Below, piece by piece: positions 8,042 to 16,512 of a stretch of 34,599 nt of DNA. Both the position numbers and the translations under genes were made by a program. The notes below the pieces were generated by a model. That model was given only the letters and a program-made list of their open reading frames with translations. It searched no databases and had not been told where the DNA came from. Position 1 is the first letter of the stretch, and the number at the start of each line of letters is the position of its first letter. The DNA is from Lactobacillus xujianguonis (GTDB taxonomy: Bacteria; Bacillota; Bacilli; Lactobacillales; Lactobacillaceae), in the NCBI RefSeq assembly GCF_004009905.1, contig NZ_ML136890.1, positions 1 through 34,599 of the forward strand, read 5' to 3'.

Positions 8042-8494
8042 ATGGAATTAGATCAAATTCAAGCCTTGATGGATCGGTTTGAAAATTCTGATGTGCGAGA
8101 ATTGAAAATTGATGACGGTGATTTTCATTTATATTTGAGTAAGAATCGTCAAAATAACAATCCACAAGCTACGCTTAATCCTGTTAAGGCTCCTGCAGCT
8201 ACCAAGGCAGTTGAAACTGAAAATGCACCAGCACCAGCTCCTAAAAAGGCAACTGGTAAGGCGATTAAAGCACCAATTGTTGGGATTGTCTATTTACAAG
8301 CTAAGCCGGGTCAACCAGCCTTTGTTAAGCCAGGTGATCATGTTAAAGCCGGTGATACCATCTGTATCATTGAAGCCATGAAGATGATGACTGAAGTCAA
8401 GAGTGATTTAACTGGTACGGTAACAGCAGTTAATGTTGAAAACGAAGACTTGGTTGAAGTTGACCAACCTTTGATTACAGTAGAGGAAGATTAA
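8042..8494 (+). CDS. accB: biotin carboxyl carrier protein of acetyl-CoA carboxylase
   Basis: A 150-aa AccB. Residues 1-35 form the N-terminal helical part, about 40-72 are an Ala/Pro/Lys-rich flexible linker, and 75-150 are the biotinyl domain with the acceptor Lys114 in EAMKMMTEV. The start abuts the fabF stop. Its modifying enzyme, the biotin ligase, is encoded at the end of this same operon. Confidence 0.95.
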   Translation: MELDQIQALMDRFENSDVRELKIDDGDFHLYLSKNRQNNNPQATLNPVKAPAATKAVETENAPAPAPKKATGKAIKAPIVGIVYLQAKPGQPAFVKPGDHVKAGDTICIIEAMKMMTEVKSDLTGTVTAVNVENEDLVEVDQPLITVEED

Positions 8495-8496
8495 GC

Positions 8497-8925
8497 ATGA
8501 CGGAATTAGGAATCGCTGAAATTGAAAAAATTATCCCACACCATTATCCCATGTTGTTAATTGATCGCGTCACTGAATTAAAGGCTGGCCTTAGTGCCCA
8601 GGCTCTTCACAGCGTAAACTTTAATGAACCCTTTGTTCATGCTAGTTCAAAGACTAATCCAGTTTTCCCAGCACCATTAATTATTGAAGCCTTAGCGCAA
8701 ACTGGAGCTGTGGCTTTATTAAGTAAAAATGATTTTGCTGGTAAGACAGCGTATTTCGGCGGGATTAAACAAGCCGAGTTCTTTGGCGATGTTCATCCAG
8801 GAGACCAATTAGTATTAACAACGCGTTTAACAAAAATTAAGCGCAATATCGGTGTTGGTCAGGGTGTGGCGACCGTCAATGGCCGTAATATCGCTGAAGC
8901 AGAATTAACTTTCATGATTGGTTAG
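8497..8925 (+). CDS. fabZ: FabZ2-like hotdog dehydratase with altered active site
   Basis: A 142-aa FabZ homologue in the fixed fabZ position between accB and accC. The N-terminal signature IIPHHYPMLLIDRV and the helix LIIEALAQTGAVALLS are clear, and the acidic residue Glu64 is kept. The loop that normally reads GHFPGxPVMPG is instead HASSKTNPVFPAP, which places Ser50 where FabZ1 of this operon has the catalytic His48. His48 of this protein lies two positions earlier and cannot be assumed to replace it. The frame is otherwise intact and no stop is seen, so the gene is maintained. It may be a partner subunit, a binder or an altered catalyst. Confidence 0.88.
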   Translation: MTELGIAEIEKIIPHHYPMLLIDRVTELKAGLSAQALHSVNFNEPFVHASSKTNPVFPAPLIIEALAQTGAVALLSKNDFAGKTAYFGGIKQAEFFGDVHPGDQLVLTTRLTKIKRNIGVGQGVATVNGRNIAEAELTFMIG

Positions 8926-8935
8926 GTGAAGCAGG

Positions 8936-10321
8936 ATGTTTAAGAAAGTTTTAGTAGCTAATCGTGGCGAAATTGCCGTGCGCATTATTCGCTCTTTAAG
9001 AGAAATGGGCATTAAGACGGTCGCCATTTATTCAACTGCTGACAAGGATAGTTTGCACGTTCAACTGGCTGATGAAGCGGTTTGTGTTGGTGGTCCGCAA
9101 CCAAGTAGTTCTTATTTAAATATTAAAAATATTTTGGCTGCTGCAGTTGGTACCGGTGCAGAAGCCATTCACCCAGGATATGGCTTTTTATCTGAAAGTG
9201 CCGACTTTGCTAAAATGTGCCAAGAATGTGGCTTAACCTTTATTGGACCTAAGGCTGAAACCATTGACTTGATGGGTAACAAGGAACATGCGCGGCAAAT
9301 GATGATCAAGCACGGCGTGCCTGTTACTCCAGGCAGTGAAAGTTTCATTGATTCAGCTGATGAAGCTAAAACAATTGCTGCTAAGATTGGTTATCCCGTT
9401 TTATTAAAGGCCGCTGCTGGCGGTGGCGGTAAAGGTATTCGGCAAGTTGCTCGTCCGGAAGATATGGCTGCTGCTTTAGCATCTGCCCAAAGTGAAGCTA
9501 AGACTGACTTTGGTGATGATCGCATGTATCTTGAAAAAGTCATGCAGAATGTCAAGCACATTGAAGTTCAAATCTTCCGTGATCAATTTGGTCAAACCGT
9601 TTATTTCCCAGAACGTGATTGTTCTTTGCAAAGAAATAAGCAAAAGGTGCTCGAAGAAAGTCCTTGCGACTTAATCACTGATGAAGAAAGAGCACATTTA
9701 GGCCAAATCGCCGTCCAAGCGGCCGAAGCAGCCGACTATGTCAATACTGGGACAATTGAGTTCTTAATGGATCAAGATCATCATTTTTACTTTATGGAAA
9801 TGAATACCCGAATTCAGGTTGAACACACTGTAACCGAAATGGTGACGGGTGTTGATCTCGTTAAGGCACAAATTCAGGTTGCTAGTGGTGAAAAGTTGCC
9901 GTTTACGCAAGCAGATTTGAAGGCCAAGGGCCATGCTATTGAATGTCGAATTAATGCAGAAGATCCTGAAAATAACTTTATGCCTTCAGTCGGCAAAGTT
10001 GATTACTTATTCTTGCCAATTGGTAATCCAGGGATGCGCATTGATACGGCCTTATATCAAAATGAACAAATTTCACCATTCTACGATTCAATGTTAGCAA
10101 AAGTTGTAGCCTTTGGCAGAACTAGAGCTGAAGCAATTGCTAAGATGAAACGATTATTGCATGAGTTAATTTTACGCGGCATTCATACCAATCAAGAATT
10201 TCACCTGGCAATCTTGAATGATCCAGGATTCATTGCCGGCAACTTTACTAATACTTATTTAGAAAAAGAATTTTTACTAAAGTGGAAGGAAAGTTTAAAG
10301 GATGAAGCTGTATCAGCATAA
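8936..10321 (+). CDS. accC: acetyl-CoA carboxylase biotin carboxylase subunit
   Basis: An ATP-grasp enzyme that carboxylates the biotin on AccB. The 461-aa length is normal. Seen are the start KVLVANRGEIAVRI, the glycine-rich ATP loop GGGGKGIR (about 163-170), and the catalytic segment MNTRIQVEH with Arg292 and Glu296, numbered as in the E. coli enzyme. It begins with AGGTGAAGCAGG upstream and overlaps accD by 20 nt. Confidence 0.96.
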   Translation: MFKKVLVANRGEIAVRIIRSLREMGIKTVAIYSTADKDSLHVQLADEAVCVGGPQPSSSYLNIKNILAAAVGTGAEAIHPGYGFLSESADFAKMCQECGLTFIGPKAETIDLMGNKEHARQMMIKHGVPVTPGSESFIDSADEAKTIAAKIGYPVLLKAAAGGGGKGIRQVARPEDMAAALASAQSEAKTDFGDDRMYLEKVMQNVKHIEVQIFRDQFGQTVYFPERDCSLQRNKQKVLEESPCDLITDEERAHLGQIAVQAAEAADYVNTGTIEFLMDQDHHFYFMEMNTRIQVEHTVTEMVTGVDLVKAQIQVASGEKLPFTQADLKAKGHAIECRINAEDPENNFMPSVGKVDYLFLPIGNPGMRIDTALYQNEQISPFYDSMLAKVVAFGRTRAEAIAKMKRLLHELILRGIHTNQEFHLAILNDPGFIAGNFTNTYLEKEFLLKWKESLKDEAVSA

Positions 10322-11150
10322 AAATACGCCAACTGCCTTGCACATTAAAGCGGATAAAGCAGCTGACGATCGGGTCCCCGATGGGTTAATTCGGAAATGC
10401 CCAAAATGTGGCACTGAAATTTTTACTAATCAGTTAGATGAATATTTAACTTGTCCCAATTGCGATTATGGCTTCCGCCTGGCAGCCAAAAAGCGGGTCG
10501 CTTGGCTAGTTGATGACTTTGAAGAATGGGATCAAGATATTGTTCCTTCTGATCCCTTGGAATTTCCAGGTTATAAGCAAAAGGTAGCTAAGGCCCATAA
10601 AAATAGTGGCTTAGGTGAATCCGTCTTAACCGGATTAGCTCATATTAAGCATCAAGCTTTTGCCTTAGGCATTATGGATCCAACCTTTATCATGGGTTCT
10701 TTAGGACAAATGACAGGTGAAAAGTTGACGCGTTTGTTTGAAAAAGCAACTGTTGAAAAATTGCCAGTTGTGCTGTTCACTGCCTCAGGTGGAGCCAGAA
10801 TGCAGGAAGGAATTTTATCCTTAATGCAAATGGCGAAGGTCTCAAATGCGGTTGCTAAGCATAGTCAAGCAGGCTTACTCTATATCGTTGTTTTAACTGA
10901 TCCAACTACTGGTGGAGTGACCGCTAGTTTTGCGACCGAAGGTGACATTACTTTAGCTGAACCTCATGCCATGGTTGGTTTTGCCGGAAGAAGAGTGATT
11001 GAACAGACCATTCATGAAAAAATCGCTCCTGATTTGCAAGACGCGGAAAACGTGTTAAAGCACGGGTTTATCGATCACATCGTTAAACGGCAAAATGAAA
11101 AAGACACGCTTAGTTGGTTATTACAGTTTGGAAGTGAAAGCAATGAATAG
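10302..11150 (+). CDS. accD: acetyl-CoA carboxylase carboxyltransferase beta subunit
   Basis: The 282-aa beta half of the carboxyltransferase. It has the zinc finger with Cys33, Cys36, Cys51 and Cys54 (CPKC and CPNC pairs) followed by the crotonase-fold domain with FTASGGARMQEG and PTTGGVTASFA. The start lies inside the end of accC after AAAGG, and its end overlaps accA by 8 nt. Such overlap fits equal production of the two subunits. Confidence 0.95.
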   Translation: MKLYQHKNTPTALHIKADKAADDRVPDGLIRKCPKCGTEIFTNQLDEYLTCPNCDYGFRLAAKKRVAWLVDDFEEWDQDIVPSDPLEFPGYKQKVAKAHKNSGLGESVLTGLAHIKHQAFALGIMDPTFIMGSLGQMTGEKLTRLFEKATVEKLPVVLFTASGGARMQEGILSLMQMAKVSNAVAKHSQAGLLYIVVLTDPTTGGVTASFATEGDITLAEPHAMVGFAGRRVIEQTIHEKIAPDLQDAENVLKHGFIDHIVKRQNEKDTLSWLLQFGSESNE

Positions 11151-11913
11151 AGTAGCAATGGACGTGGTCAAAGCCGCTCGCTCAGAAGTGCATGTTTCAG
11201 GACATGAATTACGCTTGCAACTGTTTCCAGATTTCTTTGAATTACATGGTGACGGCTTAAGCGGCGATGATCCAGCAATTGTTGGCGGTCTAGCTACTTT
11301 TAATGGTCAACCAGTGACTGTGATCACGACTAGTCGTGGTCACAGTCTTGAAGAAAGAATGCAAAAGCACTTTGGTCAACCAGAACCAAGTGGGTATCGG
11401 AAAGTTTTGCGCTTAGTCAAAAATGCAGCTAAGTTTCATCGACCAGTTTTCTTATTCGTTGATACGGCCGGGGCTTATCCTGGTAAAAGCGCAGAAGAAA
11501 ACGGTCAAGGTGAAGCCATTGCCCAGAATTTACTACAAATTGGGCAAATGGCAACCCCAATCATCACGGTGATGTACGGGGAAGGTGGCTCCGGTGGTGC
11601 TTTAGCCTTAGCGTGTGGGAATGAGGTCTGGATGCTTGAAAACAGTATGTATTCAGTCTTGTCGCCAGAAGGCTTTGCCTCTATTCTTTGGAAAGATGCC
11701 GATAAAGTGGCCGAAGCAGCCAGCAAGATGAAGTTAACGCCAGAAGATTTATTATCACTAGATGTCATTGAAGGTATTATCGATGAACCAGCTGATCATA
11801 CAGTGGTTTGCCGCAATATTAAGCAGCGCTTGGAAACAGAATTAGCTAAACTGCAGGCAATGAGTGATGATGAGTTGTTAAAACGGCGTTATGAAAGATT
11901 TAGAAAATTTTAG
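11143..11913 (+). CDS. accA: acetyl-CoA carboxylase carboxyltransferase alpha subunit
   Basis: The alpha half of the carboxyltransferase, 256 aa from ATG 11143. GGAAG at 11130-11134 lies 8 nt before that ATG, so the longer frame running back into accD is not adopted. Family motifs are VDTAGAYPG and GEGGSGGALALACGN, the latter holding the oxyanion-hole glycines. The length suits the short alpha subunits of lactobacilli and streptococci. Confidence 0.95.
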   Translation: MNRVAMDVVKAARSEVHVSGHELRLQLFPDFFELHGDGLSGDDPAIVGGLATFNGQPVTVITTSRGHSLEERMQKHFGQPEPSGYRKVLRLVKNAAKFHRPVFLFVDTAGAYPGKSAEENGQGEAIAQNLLQIGQMATPIITVMYGEGGSGGALALACGNEVWMLENSMYSVLSPEGFASILWKDADKVAEAASKMKLTPEDLLSLDVIEGIIDEPADHTVVCRNIKQRLETELAKLQAMSDDELLKRRYERFRKF

Positions 11914-11922
11914 GTGAAAATC

Positions 11923-12681
11923 ATGAGTGGAATTTTAGACGGAAAAAAGATCTTAGTCATGGGTGTGGCTAACAATCGTTCAATTGCTTGGGGTTGTGCG
12001 CAAGCCATGACTGAGCAAGGTGCAGAAGTTATTTACACTTACCAAAATGAACGCTTGAAGAAGTTTATTTCGAAGTTAGTTGATGATGAAGATCGTTTAA
12101 TTGAATGCGATGTTTCAAGCGATAGCAGTATTGATCAAGCTTTTAGCACGATGGAGAGTCATTTTGGCAAGATTGACGGGATTGTTCATGCCATTGCCTT
12201 TGCTAAGAAGGAAGAATTAGGTGGTTCAATATTGAACTCAACTCGTGAAGGCTTTGGTCAAGCGCTTGATGTTTCTTCATACTCATTGTTGGCAGTTGCT
12301 AAAGCTGGCGCTAAGATTTTAAATAATCCAGCCAGCATCGTGACTTTGACTTACATGGGTAGTGACCGAGCTTTACTTAACTACAATACGATGGGGATTG
12401 CTAAGGCTGCCTTAGAGTCAGGGATGCGTTACTTAGCTCGTGACTTAGGACCTGCTGGTGTTCGCGTAAATGCAATTTCTGCAGGGGCCATGCGGACCTT
12501 AGCTGTTTCAGGCATCAAGGGCCACTCAGAGCTCATTAAAGAATCTCAAAGTGAAACTGTTGATGGCGTTAACGTTACTCAAATGGAAGTTGGTAATACT
12601 TGTGTCTTCTTGATGAGTGATTTGGCTAGCGGTGTTACTGGTGATGTAATTTTCGTTGATAAAGGTGTTCACTTAAGATAA
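11923..12681 (+). CDS. fabI: enoyl-ACP reductase FabI
   Basis: This NADH-dependent enzyme carries out the last step of each elongation cycle. ATG 11923 is chosen as start because AGGTGA (11912-11917) is 5 nt upstream; a GTG at 11914 has no RBS. The protein is 252 aa with GVANNRSIAWG (14-24) as the nucleotide loop, and Tyr144, Tyr154 and Lys161 in LTYMGSDRALLNYNTMGIAK. It stands at the end of the operon instead of a FabK-type reductase between acpP and fabD as in streptococci. Confidence 0.95.
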   Translation: MSGILDGKKILVMGVANNRSIAWGCAQAMTEQGAEVIYTYQNERLKKFISKLVDDEDRLIECDVSSDSSIDQAFSTMESHFGKIDGIVHAIAFAKKEELGGSILNSTREGFGQALDVSSYSLLAVAKAGAKILNNPASIVTLTYMGSDRALLNYNTMGIAKAALESGMRYLARDLGPAGVRVNAISAGAMRTLAVSGIKGHSELIKESQSETVDGVNVTQMEVGNTCVFLMSDLASGVTGDVIFVDKGVHLR

Positions 12682-13379
12682 TGCAAGAATTTTGGTTAGC
12701 GGAAACTCCCTCAACCCAAGACTGTGCGAAAGAATATTTGCAGGTGCATCGCGAAAACGCGGTCTTTATTGCTGAAAAGCAAACTGCTGGCTACGGTAAA
12801 CAAGGGCGGTCATTTTATTCCCCAAAAGATACTGGAATCTATTTCAGTCTGGCATTGCCAGATTTTAACTTTCTGGAAAGTAAAAAAAGTCTTTTAACTC
12901 CAGCCATTGCGACCGCCATCGTCAAGGTCTTAGCAGCAGAATTCCCTCAATTACCTTTTCGAATCAAATGGGTCAACGATTTGTATTTGCATGGTAAAAA
13001 AATTGCTGGGATTTTGACGGAAAAAGTAGCTAATGATTTAGTCATTGGGGTAGGCATTAATTTAACCACTTCCCATTTCCCTGAAAACTTAAGGTCAAAA
13101 GCTGGGAGCATTACGCAAGACCAGGTTAATCGAGACAGATTAACTAAAGAATTATTCTTGGCGGTTAAAAGTGCGACGACGCACTACCTTGATCTCTCAT
13201 TTCTAGAACTTTACCGCCAAAAATCGCTACTCTTACAGCAAATGGTTACCCTCAAACTCGGCCGACAAAAGATCACTGGCCAAGTGGTGGCAATTGATGA
13301 TCAAGGAAAAATTGGCCTCAAAAACAATAGCGGCGTGCATTACTACAGTAGCGGTGAAGTAGTTAAAGTCGAATTTTAA
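12681..13379 (+). CDS. birA: biotin--protein ligase, catalytic domain only (BirA)
   Basis: This enzyme activates biotin as biotinyl-AMP and attaches it to AccB. The 232-aa protein has the biotin/AMP loop GYGKQGR (37-43), KWVNDLYLHGKKIAG (96-110) and the small C-terminal domain ending in GEVVKVEF. It lacks the N-terminal helix-turn-helix of bifunctional BirA, so it should not be a biotin repressor. Its ATG overlaps the fabI TAA by one base (TAATG), which couples it to the operon. Confidence 0.92.
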   Translation: MQEFWLAETPSTQDCAKEYLQVHRENAVFIAEKQTAGYGKQGRSFYSPKDTGIYFSLALPDFNFLESKKSLLTPAIATAIVKVLAAEFPQLPFRIKWVNDLYLHGKKIAGILTEKVANDLVIGVGINLTTSHFPENLRSKAGSITQDQVNRDRLTKELFLAVKSATTHYLDLSFLELYRQKSLLLQQMVTLKLGRQKITGQVVAIDDQGKIGLKNNSGVHYYSSGEVVKVEF

Positions 13380-13384
13380 TAAAA

Positions 13385-13423
13385 AGAAAAGGTCATCCTC
13401 AATTAATGAAGATGACCTTTTCT
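13385..13423 (+). terminator. terminator of the fatty acid synthesis operon
   Basis: AGAAAAGGTCATC (13385-13397) pairs perfectly with GATGACCTTTTCT (13411-13423) over a 13-nt loop, with the T-rich end inside the second arm. It starts 6 nt after the birA stop. A weaker hairpin (AAGGGAATC/GATTCCTT, about 13440-13470) follows. Confidence 0.85.
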
Positions 13424-13557
13424 GTGTTCGAGTTTTAACAAGGGAATCTTCAGGCATTTAGGATTCCTTGTTATTGAATATTTTAGCAGACTAAAACCGG
13501 CAAAGACAAGACTAGTTTAGCTTATTATGTTAGACTGCTAATGGAGGAAGTTTCATT

Positions 13558-14340
13558 ATGAAAATGAATGGAAAACAAACTAAGATCTTCAAGTGGGTCT
13601 TAGCGATCTTGTCACTTTTAGCAAGTGGCGACTTATTCTTTGTGATGGGGACGGAGATCTATCGTAATCAACTAATTGGGGTGAAGGTTCACCTGAGTTT
13701 TTATCTACCAATTATTTTCTTTGCCCTATTATTTATCGTCATTGCAGGATTATATTTTATTATTGAAAAACGCTCGATTCGGATTGTGCAGAATTCGCTA
13801 TTGATAATTACGCTAGGCTTTACCTTTGCTTCGATCTTTACCAGTTGGCCGGCCTTTTTATCAATGGATCAAGAGTGGTTAACTATGATCAATGAGTTAT
13901 TACTTTCGATCACTGTCATTGCCGGGCTGGTCTTCACCAATATGCCAAGCTTGACTGATAACAAGCATATCTTGTTGTTCTGCTTAAAGTTTGTCAATGT
14001 CCTGCTCGCTTTATTTGCAGGAGTTTACATCTTTGTTGCTTTGTCAGTTGGTGGGTCCATGTTTCTGCAACTGCCAATTTGGCAACAGAATCTGGCGATT
14101 GTCGGACTAATTGTCTTGATGATGTTAAACTTGGTCTATGCGATTGTCATTTGGCTGAAGCATTACCATGGATGGTGGACCTGGATCTGTGCGGTCCTGA
14201 TTGCGATTGAAATTAATTGGCCATTCTTCCATGGCAATTCGATGATTCCGGTGCTCTCTCTTTGGATGGGCATTTTGCAGGCGATTGTCATTTTGATTGC
14301 GATTTTCGGCATGAATTATTTGAATGAAAAATTGAATTAA
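13558..14340 (+). CDS. polytopic membrane protein of unknown function
   Basis: A 260-aa hydrophobic protein that I do not recognise. Seven to eight membrane segments are visible, roughly at residues 14-32, 46-68, 78-97, 110-126, 142-163, 177-198, 207-222 and 231-254, joined by short loops, with no enzymatic motif. GGAGGAAG stands 8 nt before the ATG. It is monocistronic between the FAS operon terminator and its own terminator at 14346-14376. Confidence 0.8.
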   Translation: MKMNGKQTKIFKWVLAILSLLASGDLFFVMGTEIYRNQLIGVKVHLSFYLPIIFFALLFIVIAGLYFIIEKRSIRIVQNSLLIITLGFTFASIFTSWPAFLSMDQEWLTMINELLLSITVIAGLVFTNMPSLTDNKHILLFCLKFVNVLLALFAGVYIFVALSVGGSMFLQLPIWQQNLAIVGLIVLMMLNLVYAIVIWLKHYHGWWTWICAVLIAIEINWPFFHGNSMIPVLSLWMGILQAIVILIAIFGMNYLNEKLN

Positions 14341-14345
14341 ATCTG

Positions 14346-14376
14346 ACGCGACTTTGATGAAAGTTGCGTTTTTTTT
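14346..14376 (+). terminator. terminator after the membrane protein gene
   Basis: ACGCGACTTT (14346-14355) pairs with AAAGTTGCGT (14360-14369) over a GATG loop, with one G-U pair, followed by eight T residues. Confidence 0.85.
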
Positions 14377-14455
14377 GTAGGTGAAAATACTATTGTTGCG
14401 TCATCCATAGTAAGATAGATATTAAGGAAGTGATCAACAGAAGAAAGCAGGAAAA

Positions 14456-15205
14456 ATGAAAAATAAAGTATTCATCGGTACCATTGGGGATGACACCGTT
14501 TATTTTGATCGGCAAAGCAAAAAGGCGTTGCTCGTTAAGAATTTCAAAAAGCTGGATCCTAGCAAGGCAAAAGTTAATGATACTTCACCAGACCTGGGCA
14601 TCGCGACGATGCTGTTGATTTTAGCACTGATGGTAGCTTGTTTATGGGTTGATATGACAGATAAAGATTTTGATTTTGAAAAAATTAAGCTCATGCTGCT
14701 GCTATTAGGGATCAATGTCATTGGCAGTTTATGCGTTTTTCTGTTTTATCACCGGAAAATATATCCGCGTAAAGTAAAATATGAGTTAGCGACGAAGAAA
14801 GAATTCGAAATTGCAGCACGCAATAATCCGTATTACCGCAGGGCGATGGATGGCGATCAAGACGATGATCGTCGGTTGAATCAGATTTTCATTGCAATTA
14901 TGATAGGTGATTTTCTAATTTTTCCTAGTGTAATGTATCTCATCGTCAATCTGTTTATGGCTATTTTAGTGCTTTTACTTTGCATGTGGATTAACGGCGT
15001 GTGTTTGCAAGTCCTGCTTTCTTATCATCAATTTCGGTATGGTGAAAAAATTAAAATGAAGAAAAATTATCAGATCGTTTATGCAATGGGTGAAAAATCC
15101 GCCGCGGAACTGCAGCGCAAGGGCCATGACCTGGGTGAAGAAAATCATCCCTTGATCGAATTTTTGGGATCAGTGATAGAAATGGTGTTTGAAATTTTTA
15201 AATAA
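14456..15205 (+). CDS. four-TM membrane protein of unknown function
   Basis: A 249-aa protein not assignable to a family. The N-terminal 45 residues look cytoplasmic (GTIGDDTVYFDRQSKKALLV). Two membrane segments lie at about residues 48-65 and 80-98, a charged cytosolic part with DGDQDDDRR follows, and two further segments lie at about 140-158 and 162-186. The C-terminal tail is amphipathic. The RBS is GCAGGA. A weak promoter (TTGTTG, 17 nt, TAGATA) lies about 50-90 nt upstream. The 59-aa gene follows after 26 nt and may be cotranscribed. Confidence 0.75.
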   Translation: MKNKVFIGTIGDDTVYFDRQSKKALLVKNFKKLDPSKAKVNDTSPDLGIATMLLILALMVACLWVDMTDKDFDFEKIKLMLLLLGINVIGSLCVFLFYHRKIYPRKVKYELATKKEFEIAARNNPYYRRAMDGDQDDDRRLNQIFIAIMIGDFLIFPSVMYLIVNLFMAILVLLLCMWINGVCLQVLLSYHQFRYGEKIKMKKNYQIVYAMGEKSAAELQRKGHDLGEENHPLIEFLGSVIEMVFEIFK

Positions 15206-15231
15206 TATTGAGTCTTAGATCGGAAAAATAA

Positions 15232-15411
15232 ATGAAAATATCTAAAAAGAAAATCCAAGAAGTTGAATATAAACTCTTGGATTACCAAATAGAAAAAGAA
15301 GCTTTGAAAAGAATAAAAATGAAGCCACAAATTGGCTATAGCGAAGAAGAAGTTTTCGGCCCTAATGGATTGAATGATGTTTCAATCAGCGACGATGATG
15401 GTTGGGAATAA
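15232..15411 (+). CDS. small coiled-coil/acidic protein, 59 aa
   Basis: ATG at 15232 opens a 59-aa frame that starts MKISKKKIQEVEYKLLDYQ and ends in the acidic tail SISDDDGWE. The first 30 residues would form a charged amphipathic helix. Its arrangement faintly recalls small phage-type proteins (ArpU-like N-termini), but that is only an impression. GGAAAA precedes the start, and its stop is the first base run of a perfect terminator, which argues for a real gene. Confidence 0.6.
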   Translation: MKISKKKIQEVEYKLLDYQIEKEALKRIKMKPQIGYSEEEVFGPNGLNDVSISDDDGWE

Positions 15412-15453
15412 AAAAGTCAGAAATCACATTTTTTATGATTTCTGACTTTTTTG
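15411..15453. terminator. bidirectional terminator
   Basis: A 16-bp perfect stem pairs AAAAAGTCAGAAATCA (15411-15426) with TGATTTCTGACTTTTT (15436-15451). A/T runs at both ends let it end both the 59-aa gene on the plus strand and the small membrane gene on the minus strand. Confidence 0.88.
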
Positions 15454-15468
15454 TTTACGTGTAACGTT

Positions 15469-15684
15469 TCAACTGACGCTACTCTTCACTCTGCGATTAA
15501 TAAGCGGATCAATAATGCCGATGAGCGCAATCACGATTGTCTGAATAATCAAAGCTGTCATAAAGACTTTGAAATCGATCATTGCCATGATGAAGAGCCA
15601 GCAGAGATAAACGACTGCGATTGGTCCCACGATCTTGCTAATCTTATCTTCCATAATCAAGTTGTCCATTAATTTCTTGCTCAT
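15469..15684 (-). CDS. small two-TM membrane protein
   Basis: A 71-aa protein with a charged N-terminus (MSKKLMDNLIMEDK) and two hydrophobic segments at about residues 17-36 and 39-58. AAGGCG lies 7 nt before the ATG on the minus strand, and the gene runs into the bidirectional terminator at 15411-15451. The overlapping plus-strand frame is Cys/His/Asn-rich with no RBS and is the shadow. Function is unknown. Confidence 0.65.
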   Translation of the reverse strand: MSKKLMDNLIMEDKISKIVGPIAVVYLCWLFIMAMIDFKVFMTALIIQTIVIALIGIIDPLINRRVKSSVS

Positions 15685-15738
15685 AAGATCGCCTTCTTTG
15701 CTATTTCCACGTCTATTATTACGCGTTTAGCGGCAAAA

Positions 15739-15753
15739 ATAAAGCGGTTACAT
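15739..15753 (-). promoter_or_regulatory. candidate cre (CcpA) site
   Basis: On the minus strand ATGTAACCGCTTTAT fits the cre consensus WTGNAANCGNWNNCW with one mismatch. It lies 55 nt upstream of the 71-aa membrane protein gene. No clear promoter was identified with it. Confidence 0.35.
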
Positions 15754-15913
15754 CTAATCTTAATGTTAGTTACTTTGCTTTTAGAATGAGGTATTTTGAT
15801 AAGTTAAAATGTAAAATGAATACTTCCAGATAGCGAATTTACTGCAATTATTTTTATTCTTGAGTATCATAGAATTAAAAACTGACAAATTTAAAAAATT
15901 ATAGAGGCAAATA

Positions 15914-16456
15914 ATGACGAAAAATGCATATTTGATTCACGGTACTTCAACAAAAGATGATGACTGGTTTCCCTGGCTTGAACAAGCTGCAGCGCCTGAG
16001 ATTAAAGTTAATCGATTAGATTTACCGAATCCTTTTAATCCTGAGCAAAATGAATGGAATCAAGCGGTCGATGCGCAGATTCCTGTCGAAGACGGGATCA
16101 CGATTATTGCTCACAGTTTGGGATGTGTTACGGCGTTACGGTATGTCGAGCGGCACCAGATTAAAGATGTTAATTTGATTTTGGTGGGTGCATTTGTTGA
16201 CCCACTCTCGGCTTATCCTGAACTAAATAATTTCATGAATCCAGCACCTGATTTATCCAAAATTAAGAGTAAAATCTCTCATGCGACCGTAATCACTGCC
16301 GTTAACGATCCGATTGCACCGTATAAGATGGCGGTAAAAGTTGCTAATGAATTGGGCGCTAAACTCATTGTGCGTGAAAATGGCGGCCACTTTTTGAGTA
16401 GCGACGGTTACACAGAGTTCCCGTTGGTGTTGAAGGAACTGAAAGGATTTAATTGA
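15914..16456 (+). CDS. RBBP9/YdeN-family alpha/beta hydrolase
   Basis: A 180-aa cytosolic serine hydrolase. The family start NAYLIHGTSTKDDDWFPWL and the catalytic triad are visible: Ser68 in AHSLGC, Asp132 in VNDPIAP and His159 in ENGGHFLSSDGY. The length is right for this group of small esterases, whose physiological substrates are mostly unknown. GAGG stands 8 nt before the ATG. It has no operon partner: an independent promoter begins 22 nt after its stop. Confidence 0.88.
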   Translation: MTKNAYLIHGTSTKDDDWFPWLEQAAAPEIKVNRLDLPNPFNPEQNEWNQAVDAQIPVEDGITIIAHSLGCVTALRYVERHQIKDVNLILVGAFVDPLSAYPELNNFMNPAPDLSKIKSKISHATVITAVNDPIAPYKMAVKVANELGAKLIVRENGGHFLSSDGYTEFPLVLKELKGFN

Positions 16457-16477
16457 GAAATAATAAATTCAGTTAAG

Positions 16478-16506
16478 TTGAGATTTCTAGCGGAATTCAA
16501 TACAAT
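16478..16506 (+). promoter_or_regulatory. promoter of a short untranslated unit
   Basis: TTGAGA (16478-16483), exactly 17 nt, and TACAAT (16501-16506). Transcription would start near 16513, inside an interval with no protein gene, just before the hairpins described next. Confidence 0.6.
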
Positions 16507-16512
16507 AATAAA

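Noticed and set aside
15451-15672. 73-aa plus-strand frame rich in Cys, His and Asn
   Set aside because: It has no RBS and lies opposite the 71-aa membrane protein gene, which has an RBS, two membrane segments and a terminator.
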